From Archegozetes longisetosus (Eukaryota; Arthropoda; Arachnida; Sarcoptiformes; Trhypochthoniidae), in the NCBI GenBank assembly GCA_018873245.2, contig JAEMBT020000005.1:6310001-6374000 (forward strand): 64,000 nucleotides of DNA, read 5' to 3'. Shown piece after piece: positions 10,786 through 21,743 of the stretch. Within the stretch, counting starts at the first letter, position 1. Each line of letters opens with the position of its first letter. The notes under the pieces are model-generated. The model was not told the origin of the DNA and did not search any database. It worked only from the letters and a program-made list of their open reading frames with translations. The translations under genes and the position numbers were made by a program.

Positions 10786-11312
10786 AATACTTTTTTGAAG
10801 AAGAGCCTTAAGTTTAAGATTAAGAGCAGAAAAGCATTAAACACTACATTTAAATTGAAAGGGAATCCCAATTACTAAAAGTTTAAAACCAATCCCAATT
10901 TGATGTGCTGTCAAACTTTTAGCTTGACCCCAGTACAGATTGGTGTGAATGAAAGTTAACACTGATAGCTATTTGTAAAGTAGCCAAATCATTCGTATGT
11001 TGTGATTTAGTTAAAATCTAAATACAGCTAAACCTCTCTACCTTGAACACGTAGTTAAGCCCTTTCTATAAAGGTGTAAGTAAATTCATAACAAACTAAG
11101 GCTTTATTTTGGTCTTTTTCAAAAGGGGCTTAACTACGTGTTGAAGACAAAGAGGTTTGGCTGTACTTTTCGCAACAAGACTTATGAACTACTTATCTCT
11201 ATATTTTGCTATTTATTAAGAGTTGAAGTTACATGAAATCAAAACTTATATGTGAATACGTCTTGATGTATCTCTTTTAGTGTTTTAGTCTTAAACTTCA
11301 AAAAAAAGTATT
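10786..11312. mobile_element. DNA transposon insertion in copy A 3' flank
   Basis: Copy B has continuous sequence here while copy A is interrupted by 527 bp. The ends are inverted (AATACTTTTTTGAAG at the left, CTTCAAAAAAAAGTATT at the right), flanked by the direct repeat CATGTG (10780-10785 and 11313-11318), a 6-bp target duplication. No transposase is visible. A smaller inverted-repeat element is nested within. Confidence 0.75.
11023..11165. mobile_element. Nested MITE with about 40-bp inverted ends
   Basis: The ends are TACAGCTAAACCTCT and AGAGGTTTGGCTGTA, followed inward by matching GAACACGTAGTTAAGCCC and GGGCTTAACTACGTGTT. A TA at each edge suggests a Tc1/mariner-type TA target. Length about 140 bp, too short to code. 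It sits inside the 527-bp insertion, so it arrived later. Confidence 0.75.
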
Positions 11313-11428
11313 CATGTGATAAGATTGATTCCTTAATCTATTAATTAATTACTATTAAACAAACACAAGCAATCAATCTTAATTAAACCTTAATTAGAGT
11401 CAAACATTTAAAGATGAAAACTGCTCTT

Positions 11429-12096
11429 CTAACTGCTGTTGCTGTTGTTCTTCTGTCTCTCCTCCTCTAATTCCTTTTGAATTTTGTAAATTTTCTCGGC
11501 TAACAGATGATAGTATTCTTCTCGGGAGTTGGCCTGGTCGTACATATCTCCTTCTACTTTCTTAGCGTAAGCCACAAGATTAACCATTCGTCGATCTTGA
11601 CATGCATTGGGGTCAGGCGTAGGAAAGATCGCCTGAACTATCTTTTGGACTAAATGATTGCGTAAGTCAGGAGTGACCGACCCGTGCCATTCTTTGGTTT
11701 GCGGCTGTTGTGGCTGTGAAAGTGGAGAGGTTTGGCTCTGATTCAACCGATTGGATGACAACTGCTGTTGAGATGGAGTCGGAGATGAATTGTTGAATGG
11801 AAGTCCCAGTGCCTGATATGCGCGCTGCATGTCTTGCTGATGTTGTAACATCTGCTGTTGCTGTTGCTGCTGTTGTTGTTGTTGCTGTTGGCTCTGTTGA
11901 GTTTGAGGCTGAGTCGGCACAGTAGTCATTGGACTTTGTGACGAAGTCGGCAATAGTTGTGTGTTGTTTGGCAATAATTGTGACAACTGTTCATTAGAGA
12001 GAGATTATTGTTGCTATTGGTTTGAATTTGAATAATAGTTGTATACGAATAAGTTGACTACAAAACGTATACCTGTTGTGTGGTTTGATCGGACAT
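11429..12096 (-). pseudogene. CBP-derived mini-gene copy A: KIX domain only
   Basis: Exon 1 (12096-12073) encodes MSDQTTQQ and ends in a good GTATAC donor. After a 59-bp intron, exon 2 starts at 12013 in phase 0 and corresponds to the beginning of CBP exon 3: Q-rich leader, then the complete KIX domain ([20 protein letters not shown] through [14 protein letters not shown]). It then runs out of frame through a Q-rich tail and stops at 11429. The KIX part differs from the parental CBP exon (34274-33700) by only a handful of bases. Lesions: the third codon of exon 2 is TAA where CBP has CAA, and the shared tail (QLEEQF...) is in another frame. Best read as a recently refreshed pseudogene; a KIX-only product from an internal ATG (MTTVPTQPQ) cannot be excluded. 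Confidence 0.7.
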
Positions 12097-12310
12097 GTTC
12101 GGCTTCAGTAAAGTGGAGTTAATGGGGATTTACAGTCAACTGTATCTGATAACTCGCTTACGTATTACGCATTTCAATACTTTACTCCAATAAAAGAGCT
12201 TTAAAAAGATGATAATCAAAACCATGACATCACACTTGCGCGCGACAGGCACTCCTTCAGGAGTTTACTTTTTCGGCGCTATTACCGACAAAGCGATCAA
12301 TTGCTTTAGT

Positions 12311-12320
12311 TTATAAATAC
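12311..12320 (-). promoter_or_regulatory. Conserved TATA-like element of the mini-genes
   Basis: Minus-strand GTATTTATAA, about 215 bp upstream of the copy A start codon. The identical decamer occurs at 19371-19380 in the copy C upstream region within otherwise diverged sequence. It may be the core promoter of the mini-gene family; this is inference. Confidence 0.35.
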
Positions 12321-12399
12321 TCTTCAATACTTTATAGACTTTTTAATCCGTATTAGGTTCTAAATATATTATTCATTTGTTAAGCTGTACTTTGATTTT

Positions 12400-13700
12400 T
12401 AGTATGTAATCAGAACCTGTTCTCAACACTTAAAAGAACAATTCGATGTTTTGAAAGAAAAACTCCAAATTTACTATTATTGATTATCCAAGAATTAAGA
12501 CCATCTAAATGATTGACCAATCCATACATTGGTTTCAATTATTATATTCGATGTCTTGGTCTGGTGGCATGTTAAATAAAGCAAATATTTAATTAAAAAC
12601 TTGAGAATGTTTGAACGATAATCACATTTATTTACAATTGCTCGCTAAGTGTTGCAATAATTATGAAATTGCAATTATTCACTATAGCCATCCACCACCT
12701 GTTATACCGGTCTTAAGTCTCCTCCATTCGGACGACTCATCAGTTGATTGAATTGAATTTGAAAAATAAAAGCAATTAGATTTTTAATAACATAGATATT
12801 TTGTTAACATCAAAATGACATGTTATACGAAACATGATCAGAATTGCGGTAGGAATAGCAGAAGAATATTACTGATGAAAGTGGCATTTCAATTTATACT
12901 CAATTTGGGCATAAAGTTCACTCTATCAGTATATGATAAGATCGATTCCTTAATTTATTAATTAATTACTATTAAATAAGCAGTGATTCTTAATTAAATC
13001 TTTAATTAGAGTCGTACATTTTTAAACTTTTCTTCTAACTGTTGTTGTTGTGGTTGTTGTTGAGGCATCAACTGTAATAGTGTTAATAAATTTAGGACTA
13101 ATTATGTGATTAGTTAAAGCATAAAGTAATAGTTAAGATACGAAATACAGACATTTGATTCAAAGCAAATATCGTGCTAACGCATAAAAGATTAATCAAA
13201 AATGATATTTTCGTTCTTTTAAACCAAATTTGGTTTGAATTTCAGAAAAAATCACTTCAATAATCTTTTCCAAATTATCCGAACAAATATTTATGTCAAT
13301 TATTCAAAATAAACATTTTTAAGCATTAAAACTTCTTTTCTACCTGCTGTTGTTGTTGCTGTTGAGGCGCAACATTTCTGATTAAAACGGAAGGCCGAAA
13401 GTTTTGCTGTGGATTTGGTGGAGACTGTGCTAAATTTAACAGCTCCAACTTATGCCGAATCATTCGCATGCCGCAATGCTGCTGAAGCAATTGAGGCTGT
13501 TGTTGCTGTTGGCTCTGTTGAGTTTGCGGCCGAGTCGACACAGTAGTCATTTGACTTTGTGACGAAGTCGGCAATAGTTGTGACAACTGCTCATTAGGAA
13601 GCGATTGTTGTTGCCGTGAGTTTCAATTTTAATATTAAATAATTATATAAGAAAAAGTTGACTATAAAGCGCATACCTGTTGTGTGGTTTGATCGGACAT
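12400..13700 (-). pseudogene. CBP-derived mini-gene copy B: Q-rich chimera
   Basis: Exon 1 (13700-13677) encodes MSDQTTQQ. The next segment (13613-13344) joins the start of CBP exon 3 ([15 protein letters not shown]) directly to a degraded piece of CBP exon 16 (QLLQQ... [11 protein letters not shown], parent [13 protein letters not shown]) and the polyQ end of exon 17; the intron at 13343-13072 matches CBP intron 17; the last exon (13071-13003) reads [21 protein letters not shown]. Neither KIX nor NCBD is present. The first acceptor has lost its AG (CACGG where CBP has AATAG). The flank 12400-13000 is homologous to that of copy A. Probably a pseudogene, although a cryptic AG at about 13592 would keep the frame. 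Confidence 0.7.
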
Positions 13701-13781
13701 GTTCGGCGTCGGTAAAATAAGGTTAATAGGAATTTGCGACGCATTATATTTTAATTGATAACTTACTCACGTATTACACTT

Positions 13782-14636
13782 GTACAATACTTTTCATAAG
13801 AGTGTGAGTTTGCATTGAATAGTCAGTTTTGATAAGACTTCCGTTCTTGTTAATCTTTTAATATCGCATTTTGAATCTTCAAATAACTAATTAGTAATCA
13901 AAATAACTTAAAGTCATAACCAAAATCACTAAAAATCAAAGTCAGTCATTTTCTATTCAATTGAAACATGTTTGTTAGTGTTATAAACCAAATCACTTAA
14001 ATGACGACTTTAATCGACATCCAATCAAATATATTAGTATGTTTGATGGATGCTCGGAATGGGAATGAAAAAAAAATTTTAGAATAATTGTTTTAATGTT
14101 TTTAATTAATATAATGTGTTTGAACTTCGCACACAAAATTTTAGTCGTCTGCCTCTAATTGTTTATTTTTGGTGATCAATCTAAGTCTAGTCATGTCTAG
14201 TTCTTATCTAATTTTTAATTGAAAGCATAACTCCGGAAGAGTGGCGTCGGGTGTACGAGAAGCGGGAGGACAGAATGAATCGGTGTATTCGGGCTATGGG
14301 GGACTACTTTTAAATAATTTGTAAAAAATTTTCAATAAAATTCTGTTTTTGATATCCATTCCGAGCTCCCGTCAAACATACCAATAATAACAGCTAAGTA
14401 TCTTCACCCAAAATTTGTAATTAGCCCATATTCTTATTATAACATTAAAAGAACATGCCTTCGATTGAACAGAAAATGACTGACTGAGCGATTTTGGGTA
14501 TGACTTATAAGTTGTTTGGATTACTAATTAGTTTTTTGAAGATTCAAAGTGCGATATTAAAAGATTAACAAAAATTGAAGTCTTATCAGAATTGACTATT
14601 CAGTGCAAACTCACACTCTTATGAAAATTATTGTAC
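13782..14636. mobile_element. 855-bp DNA transposon in the copy B promoter, about 190-bp TIRs
   Basis: Long imperfect inverted repeats (about 13782-13970 and 14450-14636; for example CATAAGAGTGTGAGTTTGCA and its complement) with outer ends GTACAATA...TATTGTAC. They are flanked by the 7-bp direct repeat TACACTT (13775-13781 and 14637-14643). Joining the flanks restores the promoter sequence seen in copies A and C. No transposase of its own; the middle holds a second element. Confidence 0.85.
14034..14391. mobile_element. Nested Tc1/mariner-like remnant with a transposase C terminus
   Basis: Inner inverted repeats TATGTTTGATGGATGCTCGG (about 14040) and CGAGCTCCCGTCAAACATA (about 14364-14382). 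Between them plus-strand 14231-14313 reads ITPEEWRRVYEKREDRMNRC then IRAMGDYF and a stop, resembling the last residues of a Tc1/mariner transposase, followed by AATAAA. A deletion derivative sitting inside the larger 855-bp element. Confidence 0.6.
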
Positions 14637-15138
14637 TACACTTTTAAATGCTTTACTTCAATCAAAGCTTATTAAAGCTTTAGAAATAGAAAAGAAACAA
14701 TGAAAAGCATCACTATAACACTACTATCATTAAGATAATTCATTTTTTCATAATTAACCACACAACAGAGAATGACACCACGTATTATTACATGCCAAAT
14801 TACGCATAGAAATTGTTCATATGCAATTTGGTACAATGTTGGCATTTTATTTCGAGACATCGTATGCAACCTTTCAAATAACTTATATGAAGAGCGAAAA
14901 GATATGCCAAATAATGCAAAAGGAGTTCGCCCAAACCCGTAGACTCTGGCCTATCGACGCCCCCTAACAGTGACCCACCGAAGCTGTAGCCTAGTACAAG
15001 ACATCCAACTAACCGAAAGAATTTTTAAGATCGGCGAATCGCTTAAGAGGTTACAGGCTAAAAGCCAATGAAATATCACTAGGAAAAACACTTAATTTCA
15101 TTTAAAAATACAAAACAATTGCAGGTACATTATAAAAA

Positions 15139-15811
15139 TATATGAATGTCCCGATAATAAAAAAGCCTATCTCTTAAAGCATTGAAACGAGTAAAACGCA
15201 CTTAAAGTTGCGTTTCAAAAATGTTTACAAAAATCAAACTCATTGAAACTTAAATATGAAATTTATTATTTGTAACGTGTAATTAAACATATTCTAGGTC
15301 AGATTCATCACAATAATCTGATTCTTCAGAATTAAAATTAAATTGTGAGATAAAAAGTCAATATAAAATTTTCTATTTTTTACATCCAAATAGTCTAATA
15401 ATTAATTAGAATAAGAGGAGTTCTCTTATTTAGCGAGCCATTAGATAAATGAATCAATTTGTTATTGATTGAATTAAACATTTAAAATCCTAATAAAACA
15501 CTTTATTAATGCTTTATTGGTATAAATAAAAACTAAAGCTTTGATGTTATGTAATGATCATAAATATTGTACTGTTCATAATGAACATAACACAAATTGA
15601 TTGCGCATTCTCTTAAAGTTAGATGTGATTAGCATTAAATTCTATTGTGATTAAGAGTTTTTTAAAACATGATTATTTATAAATTTTTTCCCATTGAAAT
15701 ATATATTGAATTTTATTATATGAATAAAGTATGATGTGAGCTCGATGTTAAAAACAAGATCCGAAAAGAAGTTAACTCGAGATAGGTTTTTTATTATCGG
15801 GGCGTTCATAT
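15139..15811. mobile_element. Nested MITE, about 670 bp
   Basis: Inverted ends ATGAATGTCCCGATAATAAA (15141 on) and TTATTATCGGGGCGTTCAT (ending about 15809), with the match extending inward through CCTATCTC / GAGATAGG. TA lies at both borders. The interior is very AT-rich with no ORF. It lies wholly inside the 14918-16978 element. Confidence 0.75.
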
Positions 15812-15974
15812 GTATAAAAGCTTAGAATGTATAAAAGTGTAAAATGTATGAGTTATTATAAAATAGTTTATAATTGAATTATTTTAAAGCAAAATATAAA
15901 AGATGCCAAACTTCTTCAGTCTTGCTCGCTGTCAGTGGATCCCAAAGTCACACAAATTCCATTTAAGGATTCTG

Positions 15975-16600
15975 CTAGACTTGAAACTCGGATACGTACC
16001 GCGCATATCCTAGGAACCAAAGAACGGTCATAACGTGGGCACAACACCTGATCGTTCTCAGGCCACTTTTGCACTGACAGCAGTAGTGCAAGAATGACTC
16101 AGCATCGCGTTTGGCCAACCTACTAAAACGTAGATATGATATTTTGTAGTGGAGCTGTACCGAGACTGATCCATGCTCGGAGGAGCATGGGCTCTTGAGC
16201 TGAAATTCCCAGAGAGCTGAGGCCATAGGAAATCCGAAGTACATCCAAACACAAATTTTACATGTGTGGATGCACTTCACTGGATACCAAACTGTATAGT
16301 GGCTTTGGTATCCTCACCGAGGTCATTGACGGGCTCTTCTCTAAGACGATAAAATGCCCGCCGACAACTGTCGCAAATAAAATCACCGAGACCTATTTTT
16401 TGAACACCGGCATCAGGACTACCTCGTTTTGCCAAGAAGCTCGGTCTTGCCTCTTGAACAAGGCTAAGAAGTCGGCCTTGTCTGCACCGGAAAGCGACAT
16501 TTTCCCCTTTTTCTGGAGATTAGTGTCGCATCCTGCACATTTATATTTTATACCGTTAGCCATACTTTCCTGGAGCCCGGTAGCAACTCCAGATGGGCTC
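15975..16600 (-). pseudogene. Transposase relic with SWIM-type zinc finger
   Basis: On the minus strand 16253-15975 encodes a CxC...CxH finger: HYCCQCKSGLRTIRCCAHVM followed by TVLWFLGYARY, the form common in C-terminal SWIM fingers of arthropod DNA-transposon proteins. Upstream in other frames are MSLSGADKADFLALFKRQDR (about 16500) and ICDSCRRAFYRLREEP (about 16380), which look like N-terminal pieces of the same protein. The catalytic core between them is missing and there are stops and frame changes, so it is dead. The superfamily is not assigned. Confidence 0.55.
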
Positions 16601-16865
16601 GGAGCCCGAGAGGGAGACTGTAGCCAACTTGTCGCTGAAAATCCTCTGCCTAATCTTCAGCGCGGGCTTTATTTGTTTTGGGGATACCACCGGAGACTCC
16701 CTTGCCGCCAGCGGATGCCATGCCGGCATAGCGCGAACCGGAGCACTTAGCTGGACCTTTCACGAGGCCTTTTCCCTGCCGGCACCGCGGGAGGTGGCTC
16801 CGGTTGCACCGCTATCCCGATCCCGTCCTATTGAAATCTACTTGCTTTTTGGCTATAACTCTTGA
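16530..16865. other. GC-rich block inside the transposon
   Basis: About 330 bp much richer in G+C than anything else in the window. Both strands are open for about 270 nt, but neither translation resembles a protein I know (plus strand 16593-16865 is the longest). Base composition suggests non-host origin, carried with the 2-kb element; the open frames may simply follow from high GC. Confidence 0.4.
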
Positions 16866-17139
16866 ACCGACTCATCGATTGACAAAATTCTTTTTATTTC
16901 TGAAGTAGGTCTTGGTACTGTATAATATCTTATATGTTCCGTTAGGGGCGCGCTTTAGGCCTTTTGGGCGACTCCTTTACTGTTACATGAAATTAGTTAA
17001 ATTTTCGTCCAAGTTTGAAGACAGACATTGACATATTGTTTCACTCTTAAGTTTGTTTATTTTTTGTAGATTAAACCTCATGATTTCAATTTAAACGTGT
17101 TACCGCAATTAATAAAAAATCAAGGAGTATTTTAAAATA

Positions 17140-17815
17140 ATCATTTTACAGGTGTTTAATGAATGTCCTTTCATAACAATATACTCTTATCTTTAAAACT
17201 CATACCATTGTTTCGTATGTAAAGGTCTGAGGGTCAAGGATCTACTATCAAATTTTTTTGTAGAGAACCAAAATGTTAACGCCCAAATGATGGTTGACCA
17301 GTCAAAACTCCGACTTTATGGGCACATTTTAGTGTGACCTCTAAGTATTGCCTGAGATATGCCATAACGGACAGATCATAAGGCGTTAACGTTTTTGGTT
17401 CTCTACAAATAAAATTGATAGTAGGTTCAGGTTCAGGTTTCGCTATGGATCCTGAGGTGCAGACCTTTTCCGAACACTACAGTTACCGACCATAGCTACT
17501 GACTACCTATAGATACCGATTTTAATTTTCTCCTATTCAGACGATTCATCAATTGATTGAATGACAAAATAAGGAAAACAAACATTTTTAATAATAGAGA
17601 TGTTTTATTAACGTCAAAATGACATGTTATGCAAAACACGATCAAAATTCTGGCAGAAATGACAGAATATTACTAATGAAAATGTTTCGCATTTAAATTT
17701 TTGCTCGATTTGGGCATAAAGTTCACTCTATCAGTATATGATAAGATCAATTCCTTAATTTATTAGTTAATTATAGTTTAAAAATACAAGCAGTTAATCT
17801 TAATTAAATCTTTAA
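17140..17815 (-). repeat. 3' flank of mini-gene copy C, matching the CBP 3' flank
   Basis: Aligns with 25500-25960 downstream of CBP over most of its length (GTCCTTTCATAACAATATAC, GACTACCTATAGATACCGAT, TAAAGTTCACTCTATCAGTA). The copy C and CBP flanks are closer to each other than to A and B. A short MITE interrupts it at 17242-17424. Confidence 0.8.
17242..17424. mobile_element. 183-bp MITE
   Basis: Near-perfect inverted ends of about 40 bp: CTACTATCAAATTTTTTTGT and GTTAACGCC at the left, GGCGTTAACG and ACAAATAAAATTGATAGTAG at the right. Absent from the homologous position near 25580, which dates it after the duplication. Confidence 0.85.
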
Positions 17816-18197
<382 letters not shown>

Positions 18198-18343
18198 GTT
18201 TGACGTGAGTAGAGTTAATAGGGATTCGCAACGCAGTATATTTTATCAGATAACTTAATTACGTATTACACCTTTTAATGCTTAAATCCAATGAAAGCGT
18301 AATAAGCTTTAAAAAAGGTAGCATAATGACCTAGTATTAACTA

Positions 18344-19251
18344 TCACTCAATAGGTTTTGATATGTCTATGTAAATGAGCGCCGCTCTATAATCTCTGAA
18401 GAAAGCATTTTTAAGTTGAGCTTATTTGAGAAGCTTATATAAAATTAATCAGAATCAACACTGAAATCAAAATAATAATAATAATGATAAATATAAACAA
18501 AAGAAAAAACAATTTGATTTTGAGATTTATGTTTACTTTTAAGTTGATTTATTTGAACTAAAATGCTTTTAATAATAAACAATGATGATAATGAGTAGCA
18601 AAAAATTTTCAGTCAATCAATGTTTAAATAACAGAGTTTCTAATTCTGAACTAACATTCTTGCTTGAACGGAAGATATAGTTATGAGCAATACTCTAGCA
18701 ATCTCACTCAAAATGATAGCTCTTTTCGAAATGATGCAATTTTCTTAGACTACAAATCTTACAACCATGTACAGAAAACTCATATTCCAACAGATATAGC
18801 TGCCAAGTGTATTTCTCATATGTTTAATATTATAAGAATACAATTGAAAAAACCAAACAAACAATTGGTGTTTAACAAAAGCTATATGAAAGAGTGTTAA
18901 ATGAAGTTAATTTTGGTTGGTCTCCAGAATGCCATAGAAATGTTTTCTCTCAGTATGTCTTTAACTTATTGTTTTCTATATTAATTCACTCTCATGTGAA
19001 AGTTCAAAATAGATCGTTTAAAGCTTCAATCAAAAGTGAAATAAAAACAAATTGAAAAGTTTTCTCATTGAAAAAAGTTATTTGATTAGTCTTTCGATTA
19101 GTAGTTGAATTATGACAAAAATGTTTAATATTTAATATTGAAATTTGCCTCACTTAATAAATTATATATTTTTGGTTTACTCGTTTATAATTTGTTCAGT
19201 GATTATAGAGCGACGCTCTTTTACATAGACATATCGAAACCTATTGAGTGA
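18344..19251. mobile_element. 908-bp Tc1/mariner-type element, copy C promoter
   Basis: Inverted repeats of about 58 bp (TCACTCAATAGGTTTTGATA at the left, TATCGAAACCTATTGAGTGA at the right), bordered by TA on each side. The flanks join into sequence matching the copy A upstream region (12190-12300). The interior has one short open frame (about 18664-18900) without recognisable transposase motifs. Confidence 0.75.
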
Positions 19252-19253
19252 TA

Positions 19254-20405
19254 GATACTTAATATTTGACCATGACAATCAGACTTGCATGTGCGACGGG
19301 CACTCCAGAGAGAGTTTGCTTTTTCTGTACTATTATCGACAACGCGGTCAATTTCTTTGTTTATAAATACTTCTACGATCAAAGCAATCGGTATTAGGCC
19401 CTAAATTTGGTGTCTTTCCAACTTATAGCGATTTATAATCTCATTACAAGCGATAGGGCAAAAAGTTTTGGGATTTGTGCAAAAGTGCTACAATTTCATA
19501 GATTAAGTTACAATTAAAGCTGTTCTTTTTTAGTCATTCTCGATATTCCAAGATTTTTCCGATCTCGAGAAAGAATAGTCAATCTTTTTTATTCTATTGA
19601 TGACTGATTTTCAAAGTGAACATTTTTATAATAATTTCTCAACTTTTGAGAACTTTTTGTACAAAATTAAGAAAAATTGTAGTAACCTTACTAAAAAGAT
19701 TGTTATAAACATTTTGGCCAAAATCAGATTGGTACATCTGGACCACCGCCATTATAAGACATATAATATAATTGATTGACGCGAATTACATGAGAATCCC
19801 ATAAGTGATTTTCGCCGAAATACCTAAAGTTTATATGCAAACTCTTGTTTAGTGCATAGTCTCAACAAATGTGATGCAGTCGCGTAAGCGAACAGGATCT
19901 CATCGCCTGTTCTGACTAGTTCCATATGTGTGATACCGAACAAATGCCATACACCTTCAGTATCTTTAACGAATAATTACTATATTTATAGTTAGTATCG
20001 GTATTCACATTAAGTCATTTGCTTTATTACTCATATGCATTTTCATTCAAACACACTTAGCTATAGATATCTGATTGAGAGTTAGTTGTTTATAAATTAA
20101 AGCTTAACTATTAATTTTTATTAAATCGAAATTGTATTGTTTTTTGTTAAGACTAAAGTAGAATTGAATCAGAGATTTTACATAATCCGTAGCAGACTAT
20201 TGACGAGGAACAGTAATTGAAAAAGTTTGAAGAAATTTAATTTGTTCATACAAGATCAGTTTAATACTACTATTAATACTTAAGTATAATTCAAATTTAA
20301 GTACTGAAGAAAATAATAATAGGAGACCGTCAATTGATTTATAGATAAACTAATGAGATGATAGGAAAATTTGAATCAAGAATGAGGTCTGCATAAGATA
20401 ATGGA
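19254..20405. other. Intergenic, left part homologous to mini-gene upstream region
   Basis: 19254-19420 matches 12215-12365 (GCGACGGGCACTCC, TTATAAATACT) and is the distal promoter of copy C. From there to 20405 I see only AT-rich sequence with a small hairpin at about 19889-19913 (GAACAGG / CCTGTTC) and the 3' UTR of the zinc-finger gene. Confidence 0.5.
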
Positions 20406-21743
20406 TTAAGCTTTCTTATGATGAACGTTGAAGTGTTTGACAATATTACCAGAACTGACACACCTATAGTCACAACCGGGCCATTTGCACGAATACCGCT
20501 TATCGTCGTTATGTATCATCAGGTGTTCTCTTAAAGCTTTTTGAGTCTTAAACTTCTTGTCACATGCGGGCCAACTGCACGAGTAATTACGTTCTCCCGT
20601 ATGAGTAAACTTATGATTTCTTAGTAACTCAGGTCTTCGAGTCGCGTATTCACATCCGGGCCAATCACAAGAATAGGGCTTAATGTCAGAATGAGATAGT
20701 CTGTGAGCTATGAAAGACTTCTTATGCTTGTGAATGGCTTCGCATCCGGGCCAATCACACTTGAATTTCAAGTCGGTGTGACAACTAGTTATATGGGAAT
20801 GAAGAGAACCGGGATATATGAAGTCAGCGTTACACCCATCATAAGTACACTTATAGGGTCTTTCGCCTGTATGCTTGCTATTTTGGTGATGTCTTAAATT
20901 GACTAATTGTGTCGTCCTATAATTACATTCAGGCCACTCGCAAACAAACGGCTTTTCGCCCGAATGTTTCCTCATATGTGTTTGTAATCTCTTTTTTGAA
21001 ACCATTTGAAGACCACATTCAGGACACTTGTTTGGTTTTTGATCGCTGTGACAGTCCTTCACGTGTTTCTTCATATTCTTAAACATACTAAACGTTTTAT
21101 TGCAATCACTTTCAGTGCACTTATACGGACGTAAACCTAAGTGTGAGTTCTTATGATCTCTTAATATTTGTGGTCGAATTGCTCTATAATTGCATTGAGG
21201 AACGTCGCACTTAAACTTCTTTTCATTAGGTGACTTGTTAATGTCCGCAGTTTTTGTTGATTTAGTTTTAGTTTTACTTTTGAGTGCTTTGACGCAATCG
21301 GTGTCCGCACTTAATTGGGCGCCTTTTGAGTCCGGTTTTGAAATGTGATCCGCAACATTATTGCAATGTTTAACCTTTTTACTTTTGATATTTTTGCCAA
21401 CATTAGTCTCTTCATTACGCAAGTCTTGGATAATTGATTGATTTGCATTGTCATTATTGGATATTTTAATTGAATTTTGGTTAACTGTATTTTCAATAAT
21501 AAAATTATTGAATTCAGAGTAAAGTGATTTCAATTCATAATTGAATTCACTAAAGCGTTCAATTCGATGTGAGTTTTTATCTAAATATAATTTAAATTTA
21601 GATAAAATACTAATATATTTATTAGCGAACAATAACTCATTTCTAAGTCTAGTATTTTCATCCTTTAGTTCGTCAAAAATATCATTGATTTCAATGTTTG
21701 CTGATTTTTCACATATTTTTGGTTCACTTTCGATCACTTCCAT
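20406..21743 (-). CDS. C2H2 zinc-finger protein with nine fingers
   Basis: Single exon, 445 residues. Residues 20-95 (DELKDENTRLRNELLFANKY) look coiled-coil; 100-175 is a basic, low-complexity linker; nine C2H2 fingers fill about 178-445. Most have the four-residue C-C spacing and the form CDWPGCxY with three-to-five residue H-H spacing, typical of GLI/ZIC- and TFIIIA-like fingers; one finger (NKCPECGLQMVSKKRLQTH) is the classical two-residue type. Linkers TGERPYK and SGEKPFV are standard. Likely a DNA-binding nuclear protein; I cannot assign an orthologue. Confidence 0.85.
   Translation of the reverse strand: MEVIESEPKICEKSANIEINDIFDELKDENTRLRNELLFANKYISILSKFKLYLDKNSHRIERFSEFNYELKSLYSEFNNFIIENTVNQNSIKISNNDNANQSIIQDLRNEETNVGKNIKSKKVKHCNNVADHISKPDSKGAQLSADTDCVKALKSKTKTKSTKTADINKSPNEKKFKCDVPQCNYRAIRPQILRDHKNSHLGLRPYKCTESDCNKTFSMFKNMKKHVKDCHSDQKPNKCPECGLQMVSKKRLQTHMRKHSGEKPFVCEWPECNYRTTQLVNLRHHQNSKHTGERPYKCTYDGCNADFIYPGSLHSHITSCHTDLKFKCDWPGCEAIHKHKKSFIAHRLSHSDIKPYSCDWPGCEYATRRPELLRNHKFTHTGERNYSCSWPACDKKFKTQKALREHLMIHNDDKRYSCKWPGCDYRCVSSGNIVKHFNVHHKKA

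Larger units (their letters stand above)
14918..16978. mobile_element. About 2-kb DNA transposon with nested insertion
   Basis: Terminal inverted repeats: the left end AAAGGAGTTCGCCCAAA (14918 on) with GGCCT and CGCCCCCTAAC further in, and the right end GTTAGGGGCGCGC...GGCC...TTTTGGGCGACTCCTTT (ending 16978). I could not find a convincing target duplication. It contains the SWIM-finger relic and the GC-rich block described separately, and a 670-bp inverted-repeat element is inserted in its left half. Confidence 0.6.

Noticed and set aside
14672..14869. Minus-strand ORF of 65 codons
   Set aside because: AT-rich, no domain, lies in decayed promoter sequence between two transposons.
16262..16865. 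Long open frames on the plus strand in the GC-rich block
   Set aside because: They are antisense to the transposase relic, have no known domain, and high GC alone lowers stop frequency.
18664..18900. Transposase gene inside the 908-bp element
   Set aside because: Only 78 codons without an ATG start or a DD(E/D) motif; kept only as element interior.
19889..19913. Hairpin GAACAGG...CCTGTTC as a microRNA precursor
   Set aside because: The stem is only 7 bp and does not extend; far too short.
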